The notes below the pieces were generated by a model, which was not told where the DNA came from, searched no databases, and saw only the letters and a program-made list of their open reading frames with translations. From positions 1 to 34,105 of the forward strand of contig URAL01000017.1 in assembly GCA_900545805.1 (NCBI GenBank): a stretch of 34,105 bases of DNA, given 5' to 3'. Every line of letters begins with the position of its first letter. Position 1 is the stretch's first letter. The position numbers were made by a program, and so were the translations under genes. This DNA is from an uncultured Eubacteriales bacterium. Lineage in GTDB: Bacteria; Bacillota; Clostridia; Oscillospirales; Oscillospiraceae. Of this stretch, positions 8,132 through 15,414 are shown one piece after another.

Positions 8132-9487
8132 ATGGCAAAAGTTGCGCCGAGGACACTGTCGGGCTTTATGGAGCTGCTTCCGGCAGACCAGATCAAGATG
8201 GAAAAGATGATGGAAACGCTCAGAAGGAGCTATTCCGTTTACGGCTTTGCTCCGCTGGATACGCCGATCATCGAGTCGGCTGAGGTGCTGCTTGCAAAGG
8301 GCGGCGGCGAGACCGAAAAGCAGATATACAGATTCAATAAGGGCGACAGCGACCTTGCGCTGCGCTTTGACCTGACCGTTCCGCTGGCGAAATTCGTCGC
8401 GGCAAACTACGGCAGCCTGACGTTTCCCTTCCGCCGCTATCAGATCGGCAAGGTCTACCGCGGTGAGAGAGCCCAGCGCGGCCGCTTCCGCGAATTCTAC
8501 CAGGCCGATATCGACATAATCGGCGACGGTAAGCTCGATATCATAAACGAGGCGGAGATACCCGCGATAATCTATCGCACGTTCACGGCACTCGGACTTC
8601 GCGGCTTTAAGATAAAGGTCAATAACCGCAAGCTCTTAAACGGCTTTTACAGTCTTGCCGGAATGAGCGAAAAGGCCGGAGACATCATGCGCACGGTCGA
8701 TAAGCTCGATAAGATCGGAGCGAACAAGGTTCGCCAGCTTCTAATGGATGAGCTGCACATGTTCTCGCACAAGGCCGACGATGTCATGGACTTCATGGCC
8801 ATCAGCGGAACAAACGCCGAGGTCATTGCGGGGCTTGAGCGCTATAGGGGCATGGATGCGCTGTTTGACGAGGGCCTTGAGGAACTCAAGACCGTGACGA
8901 GGTATCTTGCCGATTTCGGCGTACCGGAGGAGAATTTCGCAATTGACCTCTCCATCGCACGCGGCCTTGATTATTACACCGGCACGGTCTACGAGACGGA
9001 AATGACCGCCCACCCGGAGATAGGCTCTGTATGCTCCGGCGGCAGATACGACGATCTTGCCGGATATTATACGGATAAAAAGCTGCCCGGCGTCGGCATT
9101 TCAATAGGCCTTACGAGACTGTTCTATGTCCTCAACGAGCAGGGTATGCTCTCGGATGAGACGGTTTCCGCGCCTGCCGATGCACTCGTTATCCCCATGG
9201 CCGAGGAGCTCGGCTATGCTATCGCCGCAGCCACGGCTCTGCGCGACGCAGGCATAAGAACTCAGCTTTACTGTGAGCAGAAGAAGTTCAAGGCAAAAAT
9301 GAGCTATGCCGATAAGCTCGGAATTCCCTATGTGATCCTCATCGGCGAGGATGAGATAGCCGAAAACATCGTCGCCGTTAAGAATATGCAAAGCGGCCGG
9401 CAGGAAAAGCTCAGCTTTTCCGATGCAGCTGCGCTTATAAAGAAAGACATGGATGAGCGCGCGAAAGCCGCGGTCATCAAAGAATAA
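8132..9487 (+). CDS. hisS: Histidine--tRNA ligase
   Basis: This encodes 451 residues of a class II synthetase. Motif 2 region residues about 98-130 read FPFRRYQIGKVYRGERAQRG, then GRFREFYQADIDIIG. The histidine-specific HisA motif RGLDYYTG is at 277-284 and motif 3 GVGISIGLTRL at 320-330, followed by the anticodon-binding domain. It charges tRNA-His in the cytoplasm. The ATG is preceded by AAAGG-rich leader sequence. It is followed after 13 bases by aspS, a very common Firmicute pair. No T-box-like leader is visible upstream, only a hairpin. Confidence 0.97.
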   Translation: MAKVAPRTLSGFMELLPADQIKMEKMMETLRRSYSVYGFAPLDTPIIESAEVLLAKGGGETEKQIYRFNKGDSDLALRFDLTVPLAKFVAANYGSLTFPFRRYQIGKVYRGERAQRGRFREFYQADIDIIGDGKLDIINEAEIPAIIYRTFTALGLRGFKIKVNNRKLLNGFYSLAGMSEKAGDIMRTVDKLDKIGANKVRQLLMDELHMFSHKADDVMDFMAISGTNAEVIAGLERYRGMDALFDEGLEELKTVTRYLADFGVPEENFAIDLSIARGLDYYTGTVYETEMTAHPEIGSVCSGGRYDDLAGYYTDKKLPGVGISIGLTRLFYVLNEQGMLSDETVSAPADALVIPMAEELGYAIAAATALRDAGIRTQLYCEQKKFKAKMSYADKLGIPYVILIGEDEIAENIVAVKNMQSGRQEKLSFSDAAALIKKDMDERAKAAVIKE

Positions 9488-9500
9488 GGGAGGTTAAAAT

Positions 9501-11282
9501 ATGACACAGTCAAGAACCCATACCTGCAATCAGCTCCGCCTTGAAAACGTCGGAGAAAAGGTCAAGATCGTCGGATGGATGGAGAACGTCCGCGAGGTAG
9601 GCCAGAATTTCGCATTCGTCATCGTCCGCGATTTTTACGGCACGACTCAGGTTGTCGTCGAGACCGAGGACATGATGAAGATCATAAAGGGCATAAATAA
9701 GGAGAGCACCATATCAGTCGAGGGAACCGTGCGCGAGCGCGCCAGCAAGAACCCCAAGCTCCCCACCGGCGATATCGAGGTCGTCCCCGAAAAGATCGAG
9801 ATACTCGGCCGCTGCCGCTATAACGAGCTCCCGTTTGAAATTAACCGCAGCCGCGAGGCAGACGAGACCATGCGCTTGAAGTACCGCTATCTCGACCTGA
9901 GAAACCCCGCTGTAAAGCAGAATATTATACTGCGCTGCAACGTCGTTGCCGCTCTGCGCAAGGCAATGATGGAGCATGATTTCCTTGAGATAACAACGCC
10001 TATCCTCACCGCCTCCTCCCCCGAGGGCGCGCGCGACTATCTTGTTCCCGCAAGAAAGCACCCCGGCAAGTTCTACGCTCTGCCGCAGGCACCGCAGCAG
10101 TTTAAGCAGCTGCTGATGACCTCAGGCTTTGACCGCTATTTCCAGATAGCGCCCTGCTTCCGCGACGAGGACGCACGCGGCGACCGCTCCCCCGGCGAGT
10201 TCTATCAGCTCGATATGGAGATGTCCTTTGCCGGCCAGGAGGATGTTTTCGCCGTCATAGAGGACGTTCTGCCCCCGATATTCGAAAAGTTCGGAACCTA
10301 TAACATAGCCAACAAGGCGCCCTTCCGCCGCATAGGATATAACGAATCGATAGAGAAATACGGCTCGGACAAGCCCGATCTGCGCATAGATCTCGTGGTT
10401 GAAGATATAACTGCGCTCGTTGCAGGAACCGATTTTGCACCCTTTGCCGAGGGAAACACCGTAAAGGCCATCGTTGTCACGGACTGTGAGCTTACCCGCA
10501 AGCAGATCGACAAGCTCTGTGCTGACGTTGAGGTGCAGGCCGGCATGAAGCCCTACTGGTTCAAGGCCGACGAAAACGGTGAGCTTGCCGGCGGTGTTGC
10601 GAAATTCCTTCAGGACAAGAAGACTGAGCTCACCGAGGCTCTCGGCCTCAAGCCCGGCTGCCTTGTCGGCGTGACGGCGGGCAGGAAGGGCGAGGCGCAG
10701 AAAACGGCCGGCGTCATGCGCAAGATGCTCGGAGCGGCAGTGCCCGGCCACATGGATAAGGAGCGCTACGAATTCTGCTGGATCGTCGATTTCCCGATGT
10801 ACGAGATCGGCGAGGAGTCCGGCGAGCTTGAGTTCTGCCACAACCCGTTTTCAATGCCAAACGGCGGCCTTGAGATCCTTGAAAAGGCAGAGCGCGGCGA
10901 GGTCGACCCGCTGTCGATCACCGCATTCCAGTACGATCTCGTATGCAACGGCGTCGAGCTGTCCTCGGGCGCTGTTCGTAACCACGATCCCGAGATCATG
11001 ATAAAGGCCTTCGAGATGGTCCGCCTCGGCGAGGACGATGTCAAGGCCAAGTTCCCGGCAATGTACAACGCGTTCTGCTACGGTGCGCCTCCCCATGCCG
11101 GCATCGCCCCGGGCGTTGACCGTATGGTCATGCTGCTCGCAGGCGAGGATTCCATCCGCGAGATCATCCCCTTCCCGATGAACAAGAACGCGCAGGATAT
11201 CATGATGGGCGCTCCCTCCGTTGTCGAGCAGAAGCAGCTTGACGAGCTGAACATTGCGATAACCTGCCCCGCAGAAGAATAA
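9501..11282 (+). CDS. aspS: Aspartate--tRNA ligase (bacterial type)
   Basis: This encodes 593 residues, the full bacterial AspRS length. The N-terminal OB-fold anticodon-binding domain spans about 1-110. The class II core has the aspartate/ATP segment QAPQQFKQLLM (about 196-206) and motif 2 FRDEDARGDRSPGEFYQLD (220-238). The bacteria-specific GAD insertion covers about 300-420, and motif 3 is GIAPGVDRMVML near the C-terminus. The ribosome site GGGAGG lies nine bases before the ATG. Whether the enzyme is discriminating or also charges tRNA-Asn cannot be decided here. The gene closes with its own terminator. Confidence 0.97.
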   Translation: MTQSRTHTCNQLRLENVGEKVKIVGWMENVREVGQNFAFVIVRDFYGTTQVVVETEDMMKIIKGINKESTISVEGTVRERASKNPKLPTGDIEVVPEKIEILGRCRYNELPFEINRSREADETMRLKYRYLDLRNPAVKQNIILRCNVVAALRKAMMEHDFLEITTPILTASSPEGARDYLVPARKHPGKFYALPQAPQQFKQLLMTSGFDRYFQIAPCFRDEDARGDRSPGEFYQLDMEMSFAGQEDVFAVIEDVLPPIFEKFGTYNIANKAPFRRIGYNESIEKYGSDKPDLRIDLVVEDITALVAGTDFAPFAEGNTVKAIVVTDCELTRKQIDKLCADVEVQAGMKPYWFKADENGELAGGVAKFLQDKKTELTEALGLKPGCLVGVTAGRKGEAQKTAGVMRKMLGAAVPGHMDKERYEFCWIVDFPMYEIGEESGELEFCHNPFSMPNGGLEILEKAERGEVDPLSITAFQYDLVCNGVELSSGAVRNHDPEIMIKAFEMVRLGEDDVKAKFPAMYNAFCYGAPPHAGIAPGVDRMVMLLAGEDSIREIIPFPMNKNAQDIMMGAPSVVEQKQLDELNIAITCPAEE

Positions 11283-11287
11283 AAATT

Positions 11288-11319
11288 AAACAAGGACTGC
11301 GGAAGCAGTCCTTGTTTTT
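11288..11319 (+). terminator. Intrinsic terminator after aspS
   Basis: A 13-bp perfect stem (11288-11300 with 11305-11317) has a GGAA tetraloop and runs into TTTTT at 11315-11319. It starts six bases after the aspS stop and ends the hisS-aspS unit. Confidence 0.85.
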
Positions 11320-11339
11320 GAAAAATATGGTGGTAAAAT

Positions 11340-12860
11340 ATGCTTGCAACTATAAGATCGCTCGGCGTTAAGGGCATCGGAGGCTACGGCGTCTCGGTCG
11401 AGGTCTTCGTGTCAAACGGCCTTGTCAACTTCGACATCGTCGGTCTGCCGGACGCCGCGGTGAAGGAGGCGCGTGAGAGAGTGCGCGCCGCAATAAAATC
11501 AAACGGCTTCAAGTTCCCGGTGAGCCGCGTGACAGTCAACCTTGCTCCGGCGGACACAAAAAAGGCGGGCACGGTCTACGATCTGCCGATCATGCTCGGT
11601 ATCCTTGCGGCGACTGGTGTTATACGCCAGCCGAAGCCCGACTGCGCCTTTTTCGGCGAGCTTTCCTTAAACGGTACGCTCAGGCACGTAAACGGCGCTC
11701 TGCCCATGGCGGTCGCCGCCGCACGCGAGGGCATACGCGAGCTGTTCGTTCCGGCCGATAATGCGCAGGAGGCGTCCTATGCCGAGGGCGTTACGGTGTA
11801 TCCGATCGAGAATGTATCCGAGCTCATTGCGCATCTGCGCGGCGAGTTTCGCATAAAGCCGATAGAAGCGCCGGAGCTTGACCCGACGGCTGTGAAATAT
11901 CTCGATTTTTCCGATGTCAAGGGTCAGGAGAACGTTAAGCGCGCCATGGAGATCGCAGCAGCCGGCGGACACAATATGCTCATGGTCGGCCCCCCGGGAG
12001 CGGGCAAGAGCATGATGAGCAAGCGCCTGCCGGGAATACTGCCGGCCATGACGCGAGAGGAAATGCTCAAATCCACGGAGATATATTCCGTCGCCGGGCT
12101 CACGGGAAAGAACAACCCGATAATAGCTGCCCGCCCCTTCCGAGCGCCGCACCACACCGTTTCGAGCACCGCGATCTCCGGCGGCGGCACGATACCGCGG
12201 CCGGGCGAGATAAGCCTTGCGCACAACGGGGTTTTGTTTTTAGACGAGCTTCCCGAATTCCGCAAGGACGTGCTTGAGGTTCTGCGGCAGCCGCTTGAGG
12301 ACGGTGAGGTCACCGTCTCGCGCGTCGCGGGAACCGAGACGTTCCCTGCAAACTTCATGCTCGTGTGCGCGATGAATCCCTGCAAGTGCGGCTGGTACGG
12401 CCATCCCTCCGGGCGCTGCCGATGCTCGGCAAACGAGGTGCGCGCATACCACAGCCGCATATCCGGACCGCTTTTGGATCGCATCGACATCATCGTCGAG
12501 GCTCCGGCGCTCGAGTATGAGGAGCTTAAAAACCGCGCACCGGCCGAGAGCTCGGCGGATATAAAGCGCCGCGTCGATGCGGCCCGGCTTATCCAGCGCA
12601 AGCGCTTTGAGGGCACGGACATACTCAGCAACTCCGGAATGAACACGAAGGCACTCAATACATACTGCGTTCTTACGCCCGAGTGCGAGCAGCTCATGCA
12701 CGAGGCCTTTGACCGCATGGGGCTCACCGCCCGTAGCTATGACCGCATTCTGCGCGTTGCGCGCACTATTGCCGACCTGGATGGTGAGGAGACCATCGGC
12801 GCGATGCACATAGCCGAGGCGATACAATACAGAACCTACGACTTCCGAGATAACATATGA
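11340..12860 (+). CDS. ComM/YifB family Mg-chelatase-like AAA+ ATPase
   Basis: This encodes 506 residues, the typical ComM length. The N-terminal ChlI/Lon-like domain (about 1-170) contains GLPDAAVKEARERVRAAIKS. The AAA+ core has Walker A GPPGAGKS (217-224) and Walker B VLFLDE (298-303). Later come the Mg-chelatase segment MNPCKCGWYGHP, with a CxCx zinc-like cluster, and the C-terminal helical lid. ComM proteins are hexameric branch-migration helicases promoting integration of DNA during natural transformation; in non-competent species the role is less clear. The ATG follows GGTGG. No promoter is obvious in the 20 bases after the aspS terminator. Confidence 0.93.
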   Translation: MLATIRSLGVKGIGGYGVSVEVFVSNGLVNFDIVGLPDAAVKEARERVRAAIKSNGFKFPVSRVTVNLAPADTKKAGTVYDLPIMLGILAATGVIRQPKPDCAFFGELSLNGTLRHVNGALPMAVAAAREGIRELFVPADNAQEASYAEGVTVYPIENVSELIAHLRGEFRIKPIEAPELDPTAVKYLDFSDVKGQENVKRAMEIAAAGGHNMLMVGPPGAGKSMMSKRLPGILPAMTREEMLKSTEIYSVAGLTGKNNPIIAARPFRAPHHTVSSTAISGGGTIPRPGEISLAHNGVLFLDELPEFRKDVLEVLRQPLEDGEVTVSRVAGTETFPANFMLVCAMNPCKCGWYGHPSGRCRCSANEVRAYHSRISGPLLDRIDIIVEAPALEYEELKNRAPAESSADIKRRVDAARLIQRKRFEGTDILSNSGMNTKALNTYCVLTPECEQLMHEAFDRMGLTARSYDRILRVARTIADLDGEETIGAMHIAEAIQYRTYDFRDNI

Positions 12861-12989
12861 TTTGAAAAGCTCGAGGCTTTGCTTTCGATATGCACAGCCG
12901 CGGCTTGCGTGATAAGCCTATAAAAAGACTGTTTTTGAGATTGCAGCGGCGCTGGCCGCGGGCAACGTGCTGAAAAGGAGAACAAGAAT

Positions 12990-13613
12990 ATGAACAGAGA
13001 CATTGACGTCAGCAGCATGAAGATTGACCTTTATTCCGACAAATCGGTCAGGGAATTCAACGCCGAGGCCGCAGGTGCGGACAGCCGCATGTGGCTGAGC
13101 AACGTAGCCGCTGAGGTCGCGGCAGAGTCCGCGGCGCTGGCCGTAAAGTCGCTGCGCAAGTCCGGCCTTGAGGACGCAGAGCTTAAAAACGCCGAGCATT
13201 TTATTGAGGTTCTGCGCAAGTTTTTCCTCAAGACCATCGACCAGGAGCTCCAGTCGCGCGCTGAGTGGGACAAGGAGGTCGCGCTTGGCAAAACTCAAGC
13301 GTATATTGAGGGCGGCGTGTTTGCCGCATGCTCGGAGATAGACGAGATACTCTATGGCATGATAAAGCTCATCGACATGCTTGAGACAGTCGAGCCCAAG
13401 CTCAAGCCGGAGGCATGTGCCGATGCCGCGGCAGCGGTCACGATAGGCCGCAGCGCGATGGAGTGTGTCAGGCTTCAGAGATATCACTATTCGACGCTCA
13501 TAACGGGCGACGTCAACTCCATGGCCATGCGCCGCGAGCCGGAGCTCGCCATTTCAGACTGCACCGGGCGCTATGACGCGCTGTACAAAAAGCTTCAGGA
13601 AAAGATAAAGTAA
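12990..13613 (+). CDS. Uncharacterised all-helical cytoplasmic protein (207 aa)
   Basis: I do not recognise this gene with confidence. It has a very good ribosome site (AAAAGGAG nine bases before the ATG) and coding-like codon use identical to its neighbours. There is no signal peptide and no membrane helix. The sequence is rich in Ala/Glu/Lys and predicted almost wholly helical. Residues about 30-70 (NVAAEVAAESAALAVKSL) and 140-170 (AAAAVTIGRSAMECVRLQRY) faintly recall the helical formiminotransferase cyclodeaminase / methenyl-THF cyclohydrolase (FTCD_C/FchA) fold. The glycine-rich PGGG substrate loop of that family is missing, so I do not assign the function. The gene stands alone between comM and a bidirectional terminator. 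Confidence 0.75.
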   Translation: MNRDIDVSSMKIDLYSDKSVREFNAEAAGADSRMWLSNVAAEVAAESAALAVKSLRKSGLEDAELKNAEHFIEVLRKFFLKTIDQELQSRAEWDKEVALGKTQAYIEGGVFAACSEIDEILYGMIKLIDMLETVEPKLKPEACADAAAAVTIGRSAMECVRLQRYHYSTLITGDVNSMAMRREPELAISDCTGRYDALYKKLQEKIK

Positions 13614-13626
13614 AAAGCAAAATGAA

Positions 13627-13659
13627 CAGGGGCTCTGCGTTATCTCCGCAGAGCCCCTG
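13627..13659 (+). terminator. Strong hairpin, probable bidirectional terminator
   Basis: A perfect 13-bp GC-rich stem (13627-13639 with 13647-13659) has a 7-base loop. The rightward strand continues ATATATAAC and the leftward strand continues TTCATTTTGCTTTTT. It ends the 207-aa gene and is better formed as a terminator for a leftward transcript. Confidence 0.7.
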
Positions 13660-13690
13660 ATATATAACATATAAAAGTGTCCGTAAACGC

Positions 13691-13754
13691 GAAATGACCC
13701 TTGACTGCGCGGTTTCTTTACACCGTTTTGCTGAGAGCAGTCAAGGGTCATTTC
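13691..13754. repeat. Perfect 18-bp inverted repeat
   Basis: The arms at 13691-13708 and 13737-13754 (GAAATGACCCTTGACTGC and its exact complement) are separated by 28 bases. No T-run follows on either strand. It lies 32 bases from the bidirectional terminator. The origin is unknown; it could be a small palindromic element or an RNA hairpin. Confidence 0.85.
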
Positions 13755-13780
13755 TGAGCATTCTTGATATCTAACATCAT
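13748..13780 (-). other. Possible 10-codon leader ORF with strong ribosome site
   Basis: On the minus strand AGAGAGGT sits a few bases before ATGATG, opening a 10-codon frame (MMLDIKNAQK) that stops inside the right arm of the 18-bp inverted repeat. The ribosome site is as good as those of real genes nearby, but the frame is too short to judge by content. Confidence 0.25.
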
Positions 13781-13816
13781 TGGTTACCTCTCTTTCTGCA
13801 GAATGGATGCCGCCTG

Positions 13817-13906
13817 TCAACGGAACGTAAATCCAAACACACTGAATATATTGCTAAGATCAATCTCCCCAAGCGGGATAGGGCCTTGTGTTCTCGTTCT
13901 CTTCAT
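13817..13906 (-). other. Possible 29-codon small ORF
   Basis: A leftward frame from ATG at 13906 encodes 29 residues (it starts MKRTRTQGPIPLG and ends FSVFGFTFR). It has mixed hydrophobic/basic character, but no good ribosome site at the usual distance (an AGGGGG run lies about 17 bases upstream). It sits inside the putative leftward transcript of the gene-free 13.6-14.2 kb stretch. Confidence 0.2.
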
Positions 13907-13930
13907 ATTTTGACTTCGGCATCGTCCCCC

Positions 13931-13975
13931 TCGCTATCGGATTATCCGATCTCAGAGGGGCGGATCAGATGTACA
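13931..13975. other. Nested hairpin within the 13.6-14.2 kb gene-free stretch
   Basis: An inner perfect stem ATCGGA/TCCGAT with a three-base loop lies inside an outer CCCCCTC/GAGGGG-type pairing. Such a nested, GC-rich fold in an otherwise AT-rich intergenic region suggests structured RNA. I cannot match it to a known family. The remainder of 13,760-14,000 shows no convincing gene. Confidence 0.35.
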
Positions 13976-14000
13976 TTGGTATCACCCTTTCTGTGATTTA

Positions 14001-14029
14001 AAGATATCAAATTTGTGTGAGCAATTCAA
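14001..14029 (-). promoter_or_regulatory. Possible leftward promoter in the 13.6-14.2 kb gap
   Basis: On the minus strand TTGAAT (14029-14024) and TATCTT (14006-14001) are spaced by 17 bases. A transcript from about 13,994 would cover the nested hairpin, the two small ORFs and the 18-bp repeat, and end at the 13,627-13,659 terminator (about 370 bases). Confidence 0.4.
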
Positions 14030-14103
14030 GAGCAATAGTGTATGAATTACGGCACGGCTTATTGTGCAAATACACAGAAAATATGAACAATTATTCGACA
14101 CTG

Positions 14104-14132
14104 TTGACATATCTCACAAATGGCCATATAAT
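14104..14132 (+). promoter_or_regulatory. Perfect consensus SigA promoter upstream of thiI
   Basis: TTGACA (14104-14109), 17 bases, TATAAT (14127-14132). This is the only promoter in the window with both boxes perfect. Its predicted start (about 14,139) lies seven bases before a strong hairpin. Confidence 0.8.
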
Positions 14133-14145
14133 TAATACGTTGTGT

Positions 14146-14173
14146 GCGTGCCAAGGCTCTGCCTTCGGCACGC
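14146..14173 (+). other. Hairpin between tandem thiI promoters
   Basis: GCGTGCC-AAGGC pairs with GCCTT-(C)-GGCACGC around a TCT loop: 12 bp with one bulged C. It is followed by TTATTGCGTCTTT, a weak T-rich tail. It may terminate or regulate transcripts from the upstream consensus promoter. Confidence 0.6.
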
Positions 14174-14176
14174 TTA

Positions 14177-14205
14177 TTGCGTCTTTACTCAAATGATGAT
14201 ATAAT
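14177..14205 (+). promoter_or_regulatory. Proximal thiI promoter
   Basis: TTGCGT (14177-14182), 17 bases, TATAAT (14200-14205). The predicted start is about 14,212, just upstream of the TAGGAG ribosome site for the ATG at 14237. Confidence 0.55.
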
Positions 14206-14236
14206 AACTTGTTAAAAACAATTAGGAGCATAGCAT

Positions 14237-15412
14237 ATGATAAACGACATTATTCTTCTCAAGCAGGGCGAGATAGTCCTCAAGGGCTTGAACCGCCGCT
14301 CGTTCGAGCAGAAGCTCATGAGCAATATAAAGCGCCGCCTCGCCGCTATCGGCAAATTCAAGGTCTACTGCATGCAGTCTACGGTGTACATTGAGCCCGT
14401 GGACGAAACAAGCGATATGGACGCGGCCTTTGAGGCGATGACGAAGGTATTCGGACTTGCGTCGGTGAACCGTGCGGCAGGCTGCGAAAAGGATGCGAAA
14501 AGGATTGCCGAGCTTGCCATCGAGTATCTCAGGGACGATATGCTCGCTGCAAAAAGCTTCAAGGCCGAGGCAAAGCGCGGCGACAAGAGCTTTCCCATGA
14601 CGAGCATCGAGCTTGCGCAGTTTGTCGGCGGCGAGCTTGCCGAGGCATACCCCGACTGCGAGGTAGACGTGCATGACCCGGAGCTTACGGTGTACATCGA
14701 GGTGCGCGATCTGGCCGCCTATGTCCACGCGGCTCCCACGCCCGGCGCGGGCGGTATGCCGGTCGGTGCAAACGGCACTGCGGTGACGCTCCTGTCCGGC
14801 GGTATCGACAGCCCTGTGTCGAGCTATATGATAGCAAAGCGCGGCGTGCATTTGATTCCGGTGCATTTTTTCTCTTTTCCCTATACCTCGGAGCAGGCAA
14901 AGCAGAAGGTCATCGAGCTTGCCCGGCTTCTGACTGATTACTGCGGCAGAATGACAATTGAGGTTGTTCCGTTTACGCACATTCAGGAGGAGATACGTGC
15001 AAAGTGCGATGAGGATTACTTCACGCTCATTATGCGCCGCTTTATGATGCGCATTGCGCAAAGGATTGCCGAAGCAAACGGCGCAAAGGCCATTGTAACG
15101 GGCGAAAATCTCGGTCAGGTCGCAAGTCAGACAATGGAGGCCATGGCTTCTACGCAGGCGGTCACAAATCTGCCCGTCCTGCAGCCGCTTATCGGCATGG
15201 ATAAGGAGGAGATAGTACGCCTTGCTCGTAAAATAGGAACGTTTGAAACGTCAATACTTCCATATGAGGACTGCTGTACGGTCTTTACGCCCAAGCACCC
15301 CAAAACCAAGCCCAGGCTGCACGACGTCGAGCAGATAGAGTCCGCGCTGGATATCGACGCGCTTGTTGAAGAGGCGTATGCCGGCATTGAAAGAATAAAG
15401 GTAGGCGACTGA
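14237..15412 (+). CDS. thiI: tRNA uracil 4-sulfurtransferase ThiI (no rhodanese domain)
   Basis: This encodes 391 residues. An N-terminal ferredoxin-like/THUMP RNA-binding region spans about 1-165. A PP-loop ATP pyrophosphatase domain follows, with SGGIDSP at 187-193. Near the C-terminus is an EDCCTVFTPKHPKTKP segment. ThiI adenylates U8 of tRNA and inserts sulfur to make s4U; some members also feed thiazole synthesis. The C-terminal rhodanese domain found in E. coli is absent, the normal short form in Firmicutes, where sulfur is passed on by a dedicated cysteine desulfurase. That partner is usually next door but not found here. The ATG follows TAGGAG and the stop is two bases before cinA. 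Confidence 0.95.
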   Translation: MINDIILLKQGEIVLKGLNRRSFEQKLMSNIKRRLAAIGKFKVYCMQSTVYIEPVDETSDMDAAFEAMTKVFGLASVNRAAGCEKDAKRIAELAIEYLRDDMLAAKSFKAEAKRGDKSFPMTSIELAQFVGGELAEAYPDCEVDVHDPELTVYIEVRDLAAYVHAAPTPGAGGMPVGANGTAVTLLSGGIDSPVSSYMIAKRGVHLIPVHFFSFPYTSEQAKQKVIELARLLTDYCGRMTIEVVPFTHIQEEIRAKCDEDYFTLIMRRFMMRIAQRIAEANGAKAIVTGENLGQVASQTMEAMASTQAVTNLPVLQPLIGMDKEEIVRLARKIGTFETSILPYEDCCTVFTPKHPKTKPRLHDVEQIESALDIDALVEEAYAGIERIKVGD

Positions 15413-15414
15413 AA

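Noticed and set aside
13554..13820. 88-codon minus-strand frame overlapping the 207-aa gene end
   Set aside because: It runs through the terminator stem and the inverted repeat and has no family pattern.
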